DNA of 52,242 bases from a virus, in IMG/VR virus record IMGVR_UViG_3300028800_000124, positions 1 to 52,242 of that record; one strand, given 5' to 3'. Positions 44,653 to 52,242 of this stretch are shown piece after piece. Under the pieces are notes generated by a model, which had not been told where the DNA came from, did not search any database, and was given only the letters and a program-made list of their open reading frames with translations. The position numbers were made by a program, and so were the translations under genes. Numbering within the stretch: position 1 is the first letter of the stretch; each line of letters opens with the position of its first letter.

Positions 44653-45839
44653 ACGAGTTCGAGTTCGTACCAGCAACCAAGGAGCAGGCCAAGGCCCGCG
44701 TCGCACTTGCCGGCCCTTCCGGGTCAGGGAAGACCTGGACGTCACTGATCCTGGCGACGGTCCTCGCGCAGGGCGGCCGGGTCGCGGTCATCGACACCGA
44801 GCGCGGGTCGGCGTCAAAGTACGCCGGGCCGTTCGCGTTCGACAGGCTGAACCTCTACAACTATGACCCGCGCGACCTCGTCAAGGCCCTCTCGGCGGCA
44901 GCCTCGTCCGGTCACGCTGTCGTCGTGATCGACTCGCTGTCCCGCTTCTGGGGCGGCACGGGCGGCATGCTGGAGATAGTGGACAACGCCGCGAAGCGGT
45001 CTTACGGCGGTAACTCGTTCGGCGGCTGGAAGGAAGCCCGGCCGATCGAGAACGACATGATCGAGGCCATACTCGGCTACCCGGGCCACGTCATCGTGAC
45101 GATGCGGACGAAAACCGCCTACGAGATCACCAAGACCGACAGCGGCAAGACGATGCCCGTCAAGATCGGCCTCCAGCCGGAGCAGCGGAACGGCATCGAG
45201 TACGAGTTCGACGTCGTGGCCGACATGGACCTGGAGAACAACTTCACGGTCTCCAAGTCCCGGTGCCCGGAACTGTCCGGCAGGGTAGTCAACCGGCCCG
45301 GCCCGGAGGTCGGGGAGATACTGCTGGCCTGGCTGAGCGACGGGGAGGCCGGCCACGCCCCGAACGACTACAGGGACACCGCCGTCAGTCCCGCCACCGG
45401 CTATGACGCGATGCGCGCCCTGTACGAGGCGGTGAAGGCCGACGGGAAGCTCGGCGCGGTCGTCATGGACGATGCCGGGCGCATGGTCACCCTCCACGAC
45501 CTGATCACCCGCAGGGGCGGTGAGATCGCGGAGGCGCGCAAGGCAACAAGCCAGGAGATCGCCGGCGGGGCACCGGGCACCGGGCCCGCGCCCCTCACGC
45601 CAGCCGAGCCTGCTTACGGCGACCCTGCCGCGATGGCCGCCGCCGCAGAAGAGGATTACGTCCTGGACTTCCTCGGCCGCCTGGCTGACGTCACGAGCGA
45701 GGAACTGCTCGGCGAGATGCAGGTTGAGGTATCGCGGGCGATGACCTCAACGAAGGTCATCCGCCCGGCGACCGCGAGTGAGCTGCTCGCCGCCGTGAAA
45801 AACCGCAGGGGCGAGATCCGGAAGCCGGCGGCGGCATGA
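44649..45839 (+). CDS. Sak4-like RecA-fold ATPase (396 aa)
   Basis: Phage single-strand annealing/recombination helper of the Sak4/AAA_24 group, related to RecA/Rad51. Walker A GPSGSGKT (22-29), Walker B VVVIDS (91-96), preceded by VIDTERGSASKYAG and followed by RPIENDMIEAILGYPGHVIV, then VIVTMRTKTAYE, the typical order. The C-terminal 120 residues are helical and may bind partners. Sak4 proteins work with a single-strand binding protein; no clear SSB is seen. ATG 44649. Confidence 0.88.
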   Translation: MNEFEFVPATKEQAKARVALAGPSGSGKTWTSLILATVLAQGGRVAVIDTERGSASKYAGPFAFDRLNLYNYDPRDLVKALSAAASSGHAVVVIDSLSRFWGGTGGMLEIVDNAAKRSYGGNSFGGWKEARPIENDMIEAILGYPGHVIVTMRTKTAYEITKTDSGKTMPVKIGLQPEQRNGIEYEFDVVADMDLENNFTVSKSRCPELSGRVVNRPGPEVGEILLAWLSDGEAGHAPNDYRDTAVSPATGYDAMRALYEAVKADGKLGAVVMDDAGRMVTLHDLITRRGGEIAEARKATSQEIAGGAPGTGPAPLTPAEPAYGDPAAMAAAAEEDYVLDFLGRLADVTSEELLGEMQVEVSRAMTSTKVIRPATASELLAAVKNRRGEIRKPAAA

Positions 45840-46561
45840 CGCCCGGCGAGGCGGCAGCCCTGCGGGTCGCGGTCCTTGACGCGCTGGTCGCCGGGGCCGA
45901 GGCCGAACTGGAGCGCGCACGGGCCGACGGCGCAGTGGCGTTCAAGGCCGCAGTGGCCGGGCTCCGGTCTTCTGCGGGCGCCCTCCAGGTCGACATCCCG
46001 CTCCCGGACGGCCGGGTGATCGGGCACGTCTCCGTCAAGGCCGGGGCGAAGACGACCGAGACCGACGTGACCGGGCTGCACGAGTGGGTAGCCGAGCGGA
46101 ACCCGGAGGCACTGGAGGAGTACGCGGAGCCGGCGGCAGCAGCCGATGAGCGGGTCCTTGACCTGGTGCTCGGGAAGTTCCCGGACCTGATCGGCGTCCA
46201 CCTCAAGCCCGGCGCGCTCGAAGACCCGCGCGTGCTGGACCTGCTCCGCGCGGAACTGCCGGAGTTCCTGTCGTCACAGGTCCGCCCGGGTGCACTCAAG
46301 GCGTACGTGAAGGAAGCCGCCAAAACCGGGGAGAGCGCGCCGAAGGGATGGCTGTTCGACCCGGAGACCGGGGAAAGGCTGCACCTCGTCAAGGAGACGC
46401 AAGAGCCCCCCACGGGGGCGTTCTCATTCATCGGCGCGGAGACGCCGGAGCGGCGCAGGCAGGTCATGGCCGCACTTGCGGCAGGCGACCCGGTGGTCCG
46501 GTCCATCGCGTTCGGTGCCCTCGCCCTGCCAGGTGCCGTGCCGGAAGAGGCGCCATCATGA
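45836..46561 (+). CDS. hypothetical protein of recombination operon (241 aa)
   Basis: ATG 45836 overlaps the ATPase stop. N-terminal helix (VLDALVAGAEAELERARADG), beta region with PLPDGRVIGHVSVKAGAKTT, then a helical C-terminus (AFSFIGAETPERRRQVMAAL). It is placed where a Sak4 partner is often found in actinophages. Function unknown. Confidence 0.65.
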   Translation: MTPGEAAALRVAVLDALVAGAEAELERARADGAVAFKAAVAGLRSSAGALQVDIPLPDGRVIGHVSVKAGAKTTETDVTGLHEWVAERNPEALEEYAEPAAAADERVLDLVLGKFPDLIGVHLKPGALEDPRVLDLLRAELPEFLSSQVRPGALKAYVKEAAKTGESAPKGWLFDPETGERLHLVKETQEPPTGAFSFIGAETPERRRQVMAALAAGDPVVRSIAFGALALPGAVPEEAPS

Positions 46562-47037
46562 GCGCGCAGTTCACCGCCGACCGGGCGAAAGCGGCCGGCC
46601 TCGCCACCCGCGCCTACCACGCGGCGGTCCGGGAGGACTGGCCGGCGGCGAGCGCGGCGATGGCCGAGGCCGGACGGCAGGGCCCCAACGTGATCGCCCT
46701 GGTGCTAGCCGCGTTCTGTGACACGACGCTCAGCCTGCAGCGGGAGATGAGGGGAATGCCGCCGCCGGGGGACGGGGTGGCCGAGGACGGCCTGGTGCGC
46801 CCCGTCTGGGTCAACGCGGACACGGGGAAGGTCACCGCGGACGCTGACGGCCTGCCGCCCGCGGTGAGGTGGGCAGGGCAGCTTGTCGCCGCCCGTGCCG
46901 CCCTCGACTTCGACGGCTTCCAGGCGCTCCTGCTGGCGATGCCCGCTGACGGGCTCAAGCGGGGCGAGTACGCGACCGCGCTCCTGATGAGCTGCGCCAC
47001 CCTGGCGAAGGCCGGGACGGGAGGTGGTTCCCGGTGA
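46558..47037 (+). CDS. helical hypothetical protein (159 aa)
   Basis: ATG 46558 overlaps the previous stop. Mostly helix (AYHAAVREDWPAASAAMAEA; AARAALDFDGFQALLLAMPA), perhaps TPR-like. Unknown. Confidence 0.65.
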   Translation: MSAQFTADRAKAAGLATRAYHAAVREDWPAASAAMAEAGRQGPNVIALVLAAFCDTTLSLQREMRGMPPPGDGVAEDGLVRPVWVNADTGKVTADADGLPPAVRWAGQLVAARAALDFDGFQALLLAMPADGLKRGEYATALLMSCATLAKAGTGGGSR

Positions 47038-47561
47038 ACCACCTGAAGGGCTACAGGTCCGTCGATGAGGCGATGAGGTCTAAGGCGATGCAGGCACCGG
47101 GAGCGGTCATCGAGGAGGGGTGCCGGGTTTGCCGCCTGGTGCACGTCCGCCAGGCCCCCGCGCCTCCGGACCCTGACCGTAACAGCGGCCCCTCCGCGAC
47201 GGTCCGTGCCCTCGTACTGGCCCGTGACGGCCGGTCCTGCGTCTGCTGCGGGCTCAGCGTCATCGGCCGGCCGCACAGCCTCGGCCACCGGCTACGGGCA
47301 AGCCAGCAGGGAAAGCCGACTCCCTCGAACTTGATCACGCTTCTTGGCCTCGGGGTCAACCCGTTCGACGCGGACGACCACCATGCCCGGGTCGACTCCC
47401 GCCGTGACCCGTCCGACGAGGCGAGGGGGTACACGGTCCGCAGCTGGCGCGATCCCCTCCTTGTCCCGGTGACGGTTTTCGGCCCGGACGGAACCGGCCT
47501 GTCCCTGTGGCTTGACGACTCCGGTAAGTACCTTCCGTCACCCCCGGCGGCAGCGGCATGA
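47034..47561 (+). CDS. HNH-like endonuclease (175 aa)
   Basis: GTG 47034 overlaps the previous stop. VLARDGRSCVCCGLSVIGRP, then HSLGHRLRASQQGKPTPSNL and HARVDSRRDPSDEARGYTVR follow the HNH layout common in actinophages (Cys pair, His, Asn, later His). It precedes a DNA methyltransferase, so the two could form a nuclease/protection pair. Confidence 0.75.
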   Translation: MNHLKGYRSVDEAMRSKAMQAPGAVIEEGCRVCRLVHVRQAPAPPDPDRNSGPSATVRALVLARDGRSCVCCGLSVIGRPHSLGHRLRASQQGKPTPSNLITLLGLGVNPFDADDHHARVDSRRDPSDEARGYTVRSWRDPLLVPVTVFGPDGTGLSLWLDDSGKYLPSPPAAAA

Positions 47562-48256
47562 GCGCCCCCGAGCCCTACTTCAGGGACGGGCAGGTCGTCC
47601 TGTACCTGGGAGACTGCCGGGAGGTCACCGCGTGGCTTGAGGCGGACGTGCTGGTCACTGACCCGCCGTACGGGCGAGGGTGGAAGCAGGGCGCGGGCGG
47701 CCACCTGAGCAGTAAGGCGGCCGGCCGTTACTCGCATGACGGCATCGCCGGGGACCGCGACACGTCCGTCCGTGATGCCGCACTGGCATTGTGGGGCGAC
47801 CGCCTCGGCGTCGTCTTCGGTGACCCGCTAGTCGGCCGCCCGGCAGGCGCTCGGCAGGCGCTCGGCTACCGCAAGCCGTCCGGGTCCGGCAGCAAGGGCA
47901 CCTTCGGCGGCTTCCTGCGGGACCTTGAGCTGATCTACCTGACCGGCCCGTGGTCAGCCGGGCTAAACGGCCGGACCAGCATCCTCGCGAGCGGGGCGCG
48001 GAACATCGGTGGCTCGGCGGGCCTGACCGCCCGCTACGGCCACCCTCACGCGAAACCCGTGGACGTCATGGAAACGCTCATCTCCGCTTGCCCTGACGGC
48101 GTGATCGCGGACCCGTTCGCAGGCTCGTGCTCAACCCTCATCGCGGCGAGGAACCTCGGGCGCAAGTGCATCGCGGTTGAGGTCGATGAGCGGCACTGCG
48201 AGAGGGCTGCCCGCCGCCTCTCCCAGGCGACGCTTGACTTTGGGGGTGCCGCATGA
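47558..48256 (+). CDS. DNA methyltransferase, beta class N6A/N4C type (232 aa)
   Basis: Transfers methyl groups to adenine or cytosine amino groups. The catalytic DPPYG (35-39) comes before the cofactor motif DPFAGSCST (185-193), the order of the beta class. The C-terminal CIAVEVDERHCERAARRL completes the fold. No obvious target-recognition domain beyond residues 60-160. Short but complete. ATG 47558 overlaps the HNH gene. Confidence 0.9.
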   Translation: MSAPEPYFRDGQVVLYLGDCREVTAWLEADVLVTDPPYGRGWKQGAGGHLSSKAAGRYSHDGIAGDRDTSVRDAALALWGDRLGVVFGDPLVGRPAGARQALGYRKPSGSGSKGTFGGFLRDLELIYLTGPWSAGLNGRTSILASGARNIGGSAGLTARYGHPHAKPVDVMETLISACPDGVIADPFAGSCSTLIAARNLGRKCIAVEVDERHCERAARRLSQATLDFGGAA

Positions 48257-48498
48257 GCGCCTCCCGCGCCCCCCTCCTCGGCTTCCATGAGGGACGCCGG
48301 GCGGCGGAGCGGACACGCCTGCCGAGGCGGGCGGCAGGCCTCACCCTGGACGACCTCGCGGCGAAGCTGGGCTGCTCGCGCTCGTGGCTGGGCCCGCGGG
48401 AGCGGGGCGAGGTCCGCCTGTCTGTCGCGGAGGCGGAGAGGATCGCGCAGGCACTCGGCACGGACCTTGCCAGGCTGACGGAGGGGGACGCGGCGTGA
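48253..48498 (+). CDS. XRE-type regulator, first of a tandem pair (81 aa)
   Basis: ATG 48253. HTH in GLTLDDLAAKLGCSRSWLGP, RERGEVRLSVAEAERIAQAL, GTDLARLTE. Similar along its full length to the next gene, so the pair arose by duplication. Confidence 0.8.
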   Translation: MSASRAPLLGFHEGRRAAERTRLPRRAAGLTLDDLAAKLGCSRSWLGPRERGEVRLSVAEAERIAQALGTDLARLTEGDAA

Positions 48499-48761
48499 AC
48501 ACCCCGGAGACGGCGAGGGCGAGGCGCCCCGAGGAGTCCCTCCTGCCGTTCAGTGAGGGACGGCGGGCCGCGGTGCGGATGCGGGAACTCCGCAGGCAGG
48601 CCGGCCTCACCCAGGAGCAGGTTGCCGCCATGGCCGGCCAGTCGCCGTCCTGGGTCGCCAAGCGCGAGCAGGGCGGGACCCGCCTGTCGGTGGCGGAAGC
48701 GGAACTGATCGCGAAGGTGCTCGGCACGAACCTTGCGGGACTAACGGAGGAAACGGCGTGA
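48495..48761 (+). CDS. XRE-type regulator, second of a tandem pair (88 aa)
   Basis: GTG 48495 overlaps the first copy's stop. EGRRAAVRMRELRRQAGLTQ, EQVAAMAGQSPSWVAKREQG, RLSVAEAELIAKVLGTNLAG. It has the fuller HTH (LTQEQVAAMAGQSPSWVAK); the first copy has lost some of it. They may form heterodimers. Confidence 0.8.
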   Translation: MNTPETARARRPEESLLPFSEGRRAAVRMRELRRQAGLTQEQVAAMAGQSPSWVAKREQGGTRLSVAEAELIAKVLGTNLAGLTEETA

Positions 48762-48913
48762 CGGAGAAGAGGAAGCGGCGGGCGCGGCGGGCGGTCCTCT
48801 GGGCCGCGGCCGGGATTGCTGTCGCCTGGGCGGCTGCCCTCGCCTGGCGGGTGACCGTGCGGCTGCGGGAGGCCGGCGAGCTGACGGACGACTGGGAAAG
48901 GGAACCGGAATGA
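48758..48913 (+). CDS. single-pass membrane protein (51 aa)
   Basis: GTG 48758 to TGA 48913, overlapping both neighbours by four bases. Basic start (KRKRRARRAVLW), one membrane helix (WAAAGIAVAWAAALAW), acidic tail (LTDDWEREPE). Unknown; a small holin-like role is conceivable. Confidence 0.6.
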   Translation: MTEKRKRRARRAVLWAAAGIAVAWAAALAWRVTVRLREAGELTDDWEREPE

Positions 48914-49128
48914 ACGCGACGGCGGGCGGAATCCCGAGGGTGGTCATGGCCGGGGTTCCCGCGATGACCAAGCAGGAGGTCTACCTCGGGATGGTCGACA
49001 GGGGCAAGAACCGGCACTGGTCGCGGGGGCGCTGCTGGTGCGGGGCCGCGCACCAGGACGAGGCGGGCGGGCTTGTCCTTATCCCGCCTCCCTGGGACGA
49101 GACACGACGCGGGGAGGCGGCGCGATGA
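48910..49128 (+). CDS. hypothetical protein (72 aa)
   Basis: ATG 48910 overlaps the previous stop. MTKQEVYLGMVDRGKNRHWS then RGRCWCGAAHQDEAGG. Unknown. Confidence 0.6.
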   Translation: MNATAGGIPRVVMAGVPAMTKQEVYLGMVDRGKNRHWSRGRCWCGAAHQDEAGGLVLIPPPWDETRRGEAAR

Positions 49129-49505
49129 GCGACGGCAAGTTTGAGCCCGGCGAGATGTGGCGCGAGCGGGCAGGGCGCATCGTCCTTGACCCGGAGGACC
49201 CGAGAGGCATGCCCCTGGAGACGCCCGCCGACCGGCGGTGGCTGTGGCGGATCGAGGGCGCGCTCGCCGTATCAGCGGCGAACGACACGCTGAAGCAACT
49301 CTCTGCGGACCTGTACGCCTACCTCGCCGAGACGTGCGGGCACCACTGGCTGCACTCTGACGATTCCGGCGAGCCCGGCGGGGGTGACTTCGGCCCGCAC
49401 AGGCAGTGCCTGTGGTGCAACGAGGTTGTCTTCGAGGGCGACGCGGCGAACAAGGTTGCGCGCGTGATCCTCGGGATGCCGCAGGAAGGGGAGCGTGCGG
49501 GATGA
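49125..49505 (+). CDS. zinc-site hypothetical protein (126 aa)
   Basis: ATG 49125. CGHHWLHSDDSGEPGGGDFG then HRQCLWCNEVVFEGD gives a Cys/His metal site in the last third. Helix in the middle (LAVSAANDTLKQLSADLYAY). Unknown. Confidence 0.65.
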   Translation: MSDGKFEPGEMWRERAGRIVLDPEDPRGMPLETPADRRWLWRIEGALAVSAANDTLKQLSADLYAYLAETCGHHWLHSDDSGEPGGGDFGPHRQCLWCNEVVFEGDAANKVARVILGMPQEGERAG

Positions 49506-49906
49506 CGGAGATCACGGTAATGAGCAGGGTCGCCGGCCAGGTTGCCGCAGGCGCGGCGTTCATGGACGAGCATGACCCCGGGTGGTGGCGCCCCGACGTG
49601 GATCGGGCTGTTGACCTTCGCAGCCTGAACATGGGGTACGGGGACGCGTGCGTCCTCGGGCAGCGGTGCCCGCTTGAGGCACTGATCAGCTACCTGGGCC
49701 GCGCGCCGGAGGACATCGACGACCAGGACTTCCGGTACCACGCGTACGCGAACAGGCTTAACGGCGGCTTCGGGAACCGTGAGGCGCGGGAAACCTGGGC
49801 GGTCGCCCACGGGTTCAACCGCCCGTTCGGTTACGGCGGGGACGCGTACGACGAGCTGACCGATGAGTGGGCGCGCGTGATCGCGGAGCGGAGGGCGGCG
49901 GCATGA
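49502..49906 (+). CDS. conserved actinophage-type protein (134 aa)
   Basis: ATG 49502 overlaps the previous stop. GAAFMDEHDPGWWRPDVDRA then VDLRSLNMGYGDACVLGQRC is a sequence style I have met in many actinophage genomes, without a known function. Confidence 0.7.
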   Translation: MTEITVMSRVAGQVAAGAAFMDEHDPGWWRPDVDRAVDLRSLNMGYGDACVLGQRCPLEALISYLGRAPEDIDDQDFRYHAYANRLNGGFGNREARETWAVAHGFNRPFGYGGDAYDELTDEWARVIAERRAAA

Positions 49907-50100
49907 CCATGACCGTACTGCGCGCCCTCCGCCAGATGCGGCACATCGACCTCCTCGCCGCGGCGATCGAGGCGGGAGTGACTGTGAACCTGAACCTGGA
50001 TACCGGGTCGCGCAGCAGGGACCAGCTCGTTGACGCCCTGACACGGACAGGGCCCCTGAAGCGGCTTACCGAGCGGTCGGAAACGAGGCTTACGCCGTGA
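49903..50100 (+). CDS. hypothetical protein (65 aa)
   Basis: ATG 49903. RQMRHIDLLAAAIEAGVTVN then LNLDTGSRSRDQLVDALTRT. Helical; unknown. Confidence 0.55.
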   Translation: MTMTVLRALRQMRHIDLLAAAIEAGVTVNLNLDTGSRSRDQLVDALTRTGPLKRLTERSETRLTP

Positions 50101-50408
50101 CCGAGAAGCCCGTGGTCACCAGCTACCCGCATGACCGGCTCTCCCGCCTCGCCGACGCGATGGCCAGGGCCCTTGACGAGGTGCCCGGGACCGGGGACGT
50201 CCGTACGGTGATCCTGCTCAACGACGCTGAGAACGGGTGCGAGCACGCGCACAACTACCCGGACCCCCCTGACGCGCGCAACGCCCTGCTGTTCATCGAC
50301 ACCGCCGTGCACCTGGCGGAGATGGGCAGGGCACTCGGGGTGAAGGTGGACGTCTTCGTCAACGGGAAGAAAGCCCCGCTGCCGGGACGGGGGGTGCCCC
50401 GTGGATGA
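50097..50408 (+). CDS. hypothetical protein, DsrE-like pattern (103 aa)
   Basis: GTG 50097. TVILLNDAENGCEHAHNYPD and LLFIDTAVHLAEMGRALGVK, then VDVFVNGKKAPLPG alternate beta and helix as in DsrE-type folds, though no family Cys is present. Unknown. Confidence 0.55.
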   Translation: MTEKPVVTSYPHDRLSRLADAMARALDEVPGTGDVRTVILLNDAENGCEHAHNYPDPPDARNALLFIDTAVHLAEMGRALGVKVDVFVNGKKAPLPGRGVPRG

Positions 50409-50622
50409 TCCCGATGTCGAGGTGAGGAGCACCGCTACCCCCGGCGAGTGGAAGGCCCTGCTCGCCCCGATGCTGGTCAGCGCGCAGGCCGCCGAGGACC
50501 TGCACGTGTACGTGGTCATCGCCCAGAACACGCGGGGCGAAATCGAGCTCCGCACCAACATGCCGGACTGCGAGCTCCGCAGCCTCCTGCACTTCGTGAG
50601 CCCGGGGTGCAGTCATGGCTGA
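50401..50622 (+). CDS. hypothetical protein (73 aa)
   Basis: GTG 50401 overlaps the previous gene by 8 bases. EDLHVYVVIAQNTRGEIELR then TNMPDCELRSLLHFV: short alpha/beta protein. Unknown. Confidence 0.55.
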   Translation: MDDPDVEVRSTATPGEWKALLAPMLVSAQAAEDLHVYVVIAQNTRGEIELRTNMPDCELRSLLHFVSPGCSHG

Positions 50623-50845
50623 GGCAGGAGTCCGTGCCGTCTTCGCCGCCTCGGTCAGGCGGGAACGGCGGGCAAGGCACTGGACGCAGCGGGAGCTAGC
50701 CCGGAAGGCGGGGATCTCCCCGGCCACGGTCCTGAACATCGAACTGGGTCACAGCAGCCCGACCCTTGACGTCATGGCGCTGATCGCGGGGGCATTCGGG
50801 ATGAGCGTGGGCGCGCTAGCGGACGGGGAGGCGGCCCGTGGCTGA
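50615..50845 (+). CDS. XRE-type regulator (76 aa)
   Basis: ATG 50615 overlaps the previous stop. A full XRE domain (ASVRRERRARHWTQRELARK; AGISPATVLNIELGHSSPTL; LIAGAFGMSVGALADG). Fourth small XRE protein in the plus-strand half. May control part of this long operon. Confidence 0.82.
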   Translation: MAEAGVRAVFAASVRRERRARHWTQRELARKAGISPATVLNIELGHSSPTLDVMALIAGAFGMSVGALADGEAARG

Positions 50846-51284
50846 CGACATCCTCGACCACGTGCTGCGCGCCGCGCTCCCCTGGCGTGACGTCCCGCCG
50901 CTTACCGAGTGCGGCAAGCACCCTGACGGCGGGATGCCTGTCCTGTCAGTTCCCGAGTTCGTCGCGAAGGTGAAGCGGGAGGGCAAGCAGCGGTCGGCGA
51001 TGACAACGTGCATGACCTGCTGGAACACCGCCGTCCGTCACTCGGTCACCTCCTGGGGCGCTGACCCTGTCGGCGTCATGATGCGGGAGGTGAGCTGGGC
51101 GCGGACATTCACGCCCGGCACGGTCCGCGATGACCCGGTAGCCCGCCTGTTCCGTGACGAGCTCATTGCGATCGCCGAGCTTGTCTCCCGGCACCGGGAG
51201 GAGTTCGACGGGCTAGTCGAGAGCATCGCGGTCACGCCCCGGCTCGGGGACCGCAGGCGGCAGAGGAGGGCTTCCCGTGGGTGA
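50838..51284 (+). CDS. hypothetical protein (148 aa)
   Basis: GTG 50838 overlaps the previous gene. TTCMTCWNTAVRHSVTSWGA has a CxxC; the rest is helical (LFRDELIAIAELVSRHREEF). Unknown. Confidence 0.6.
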   Translation: MADDILDHVLRAALPWRDVPPLTECGKHPDGGMPVLSVPEFVAKVKREGKQRSAMTTCMTCWNTAVRHSVTSWGADPVGVMMREVSWARTFTPGTVRDDPVARLFRDELIAIAELVSRHREEFDGLVESIAVTPRLGDRRRQRRASRG

Positions 51285-51927
51285 GGCGAGGCGCCGGAAG
51301 GCGGCAGGCGAGGCACCGAGGCCGCAGGGCTTCCCGGTCCCCGGCCGTGACAGCCTGACGTGCCCGCTGCCCGAGTGGCTGGTCAAGGCGACACTAAGCC
51401 ACGCGAAGGCGCACCCATGGCCCGGCAACGTGCCCCTCGACTGCCCGCACCACAAGCTCGACACGACCGCCGTCACCGAGCAGGGACGGCCCGTGCGGCT
51501 GCTGCTGTCGCTCGACGTCGGCTACCACAACAGCGGGTGGTTCGCGAACAGCGATTACGAGTCTTGCTACCACTTGTCTGTTTCCTACCCGCGCCCGCAC
51601 GTCGCGAGGCTGTACCGCGCCCGGCCGGACCTCGGCGTGCCGCGTGACCGCGTCGGCATGGACCTGGAGACGCCCTCCGATGACGAGGTGCGCGCCTGGG
51701 GGCTGGTCTTCTACGGCCCCGAGCACGCGCCGAAAGCATGGTTCGAGCCTGCCGCCTCGGTATTCGACCCCTACCGGATGCCGAACGTGGTCCACCTGCG
51801 GCTGTTCCTCGACAGGCAGGGGCGCCCGTTCCTGCCGGAGGGCGAGCCGTACACGATCAGGCCGTGGGCTGACGGCAGTTCCCCGCGCAAGGTCGCCGAG
51901 GGACGGCTCGGGGCTGACGTGCGATGA
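51277..51927 (+). CDS. hypothetical protein (216 aa)
   Basis: GTG 51277 overlaps the previous gene by 8 bases. CPLPEWLVKATLSHAKAHPW, LLLSLDVGYHNSGWFANSDY and HLRLFLDRQGRPFLPEGEP show a regular folded protein. No family recognised. Confidence 0.65.
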   Translation: MGEARRRKAAGEAPRPQGFPVPGRDSLTCPLPEWLVKATLSHAKAHPWPGNVPLDCPHHKLDTTAVTEQGRPVRLLLSLDVGYHNSGWFANSDYESCYHLSVSYPRPHVARLYRARPDLGVPRDRVGMDLETPSDDEVRAWGLVFYGPEHAPKAWFEPAASVFDPYRMPNVVHLRLFLDRQGRPFLPEGEPYTIRPWADGSSPRKVAEGRLGADVR

Positions 51928-52242
51928 AGCTCCCCCTTCCCCCCGAAGACTCCCCGGCTGGTGCCGCCGTCACGCCGCCTGGCCGGGGACCCGCGGCAGC
52001 CGTCCCTCCCGCCCCCGCCCCTGGGACGGCTGCCGCGACCATGCCCACGGACGGGATCGGCCACCCCCGGCCCCGTCCGTGGTTAGTCCCGTACCGGCCT
52101 GCCCCCAGGCCCCCGGTGCGGATGGCGGGCAGGAGGGCAGTCTCATGCCCCGGCCCGCGCCGTCGCCGCCGTCTCCAGATCCGGCGGCAACGGCAACCTC
52201 CCCCCGCGGAGTGGAAGACGCGGGGGGGGGGAACCGGCCCGG
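51924..52242 (+). CDS. partial Pro/Ala/Arg-rich frame at the right edge
   Basis: ATG 51924 overlaps the previous stop as ATGA and the frame stays open to the window end. PEDSPAGAAVTPPGRGPAAA is low-complexity, and Arg-rich stretches follow, so the real gene may end or change frame. Another open frame starts at ATG 52145 (MPRPAPSPPSPDPAAT). Confidence 0.35.
   Translation, partial: MKLPLPPEDSPAGAAVTPPGRGPAAAVPPAPAPGTAAATMPTDGIGHPRPRPWLVPYRPAPRPPVRMAGRRAVSCPGPRRRRRLQIRRQRQPPPAEWKTRGGGTGP

Noticed and set aside
1-52242. CRISPR array
   Set aside because: No regularly spaced identical repeats were seen; the periodic TGTCC units at 22775-22920 are coding tandem repeats.
1-52242. Integrase, RepSA-type initiator, capsid or tail tape-measure gene
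   Set aside because: None of the frames shows the motifs or lengths expected, so none is claimed.

Overview
The window is high-GC DNA with actinobacterial habits: many GTG and TTG starts, 4-base ATGA/GTGA gene overlaps, leaderless promoters with a -10 box exactly 7 bases before the start codon, and WhiB, mIHF, DUF2637 and DUF6221 families. It carries a phage large terminase, a portal gene and an endolysin next to a conjugation-type FtsK translocase with spread-like membrane proteins, a WhiB protein, an excisionase-like protein and a GntR/KorSA-like repressor. I read it as part of a temperate actinophage, phage-plasmid, or phage/AICE (actinomycete integrative and conjugative element) mosaic. 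No integrase, capsid or tail tube gene is in the window, so the full nature of the element stays open.

Layout. (1) 1-4357, minus strand: small structural-type genes and a portal gene interrupted by a class 3-like intein, a nonsense codon and a frameshift. (2) 4549-7901, plus strand: ten small genes, several Cys-rich, and one HNH nuclease. This island separates the portal from the terminase. (3) 7810-20205, minus strand: about 30 tightly overlapped genes, including the large terminase, a candidate small terminase, an iron-permease-like membrane protein, DUF4326, a CPBP-type membrane protease, DUF6221, a TnpB-only insertion sequence inside a small gene, and an orphan Phd-type antitoxin. (4) 20290-22502, mostly plus: small genes and a GH25-type endolysin, with two tRNA-like structures. 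(5) 22582-30158, minus: a DUF2637 membrane protein, mIHF, Cys-rich proteins, the FtsK/TraSA-like translocase with clustered TGTCGCG repeats behind it, two small membrane proteins, WhiB, a small lipoprotein and an excisionase-like protein. (6) 30321-52242, plus: GntR repressor, a winged-helix protein followed by palindromes that could be an origin, nucleases (two HNH, one GIY-YIG), a metallophosphoesterase, many XRE-type regulators, a Sak4/RecA-like ATPase with a DNA methyltransferase, and a long tail of small conserved-looking genes.

How it may work together. Terminase, portal and endolysin point to packaging and lysis. FtsK, DUF2637, the small membrane proteins, the Xis-like protein and GntR match the transfer/maintenance block of AICEs. 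The Sak4-like ATPase, HNH nuclease and methyltransferase form a recombination/DNA-modification block. Several intergenic palindromes (TGCACGTGCA at three promoters, and others before single genes) suggest local repressor control. No gene-free stretch exceeds 300 bases; the longest is about 258 bases at 38166-38423, holding terminator hairpins, an operator-like palindrome and an attenuator-like hairpin.
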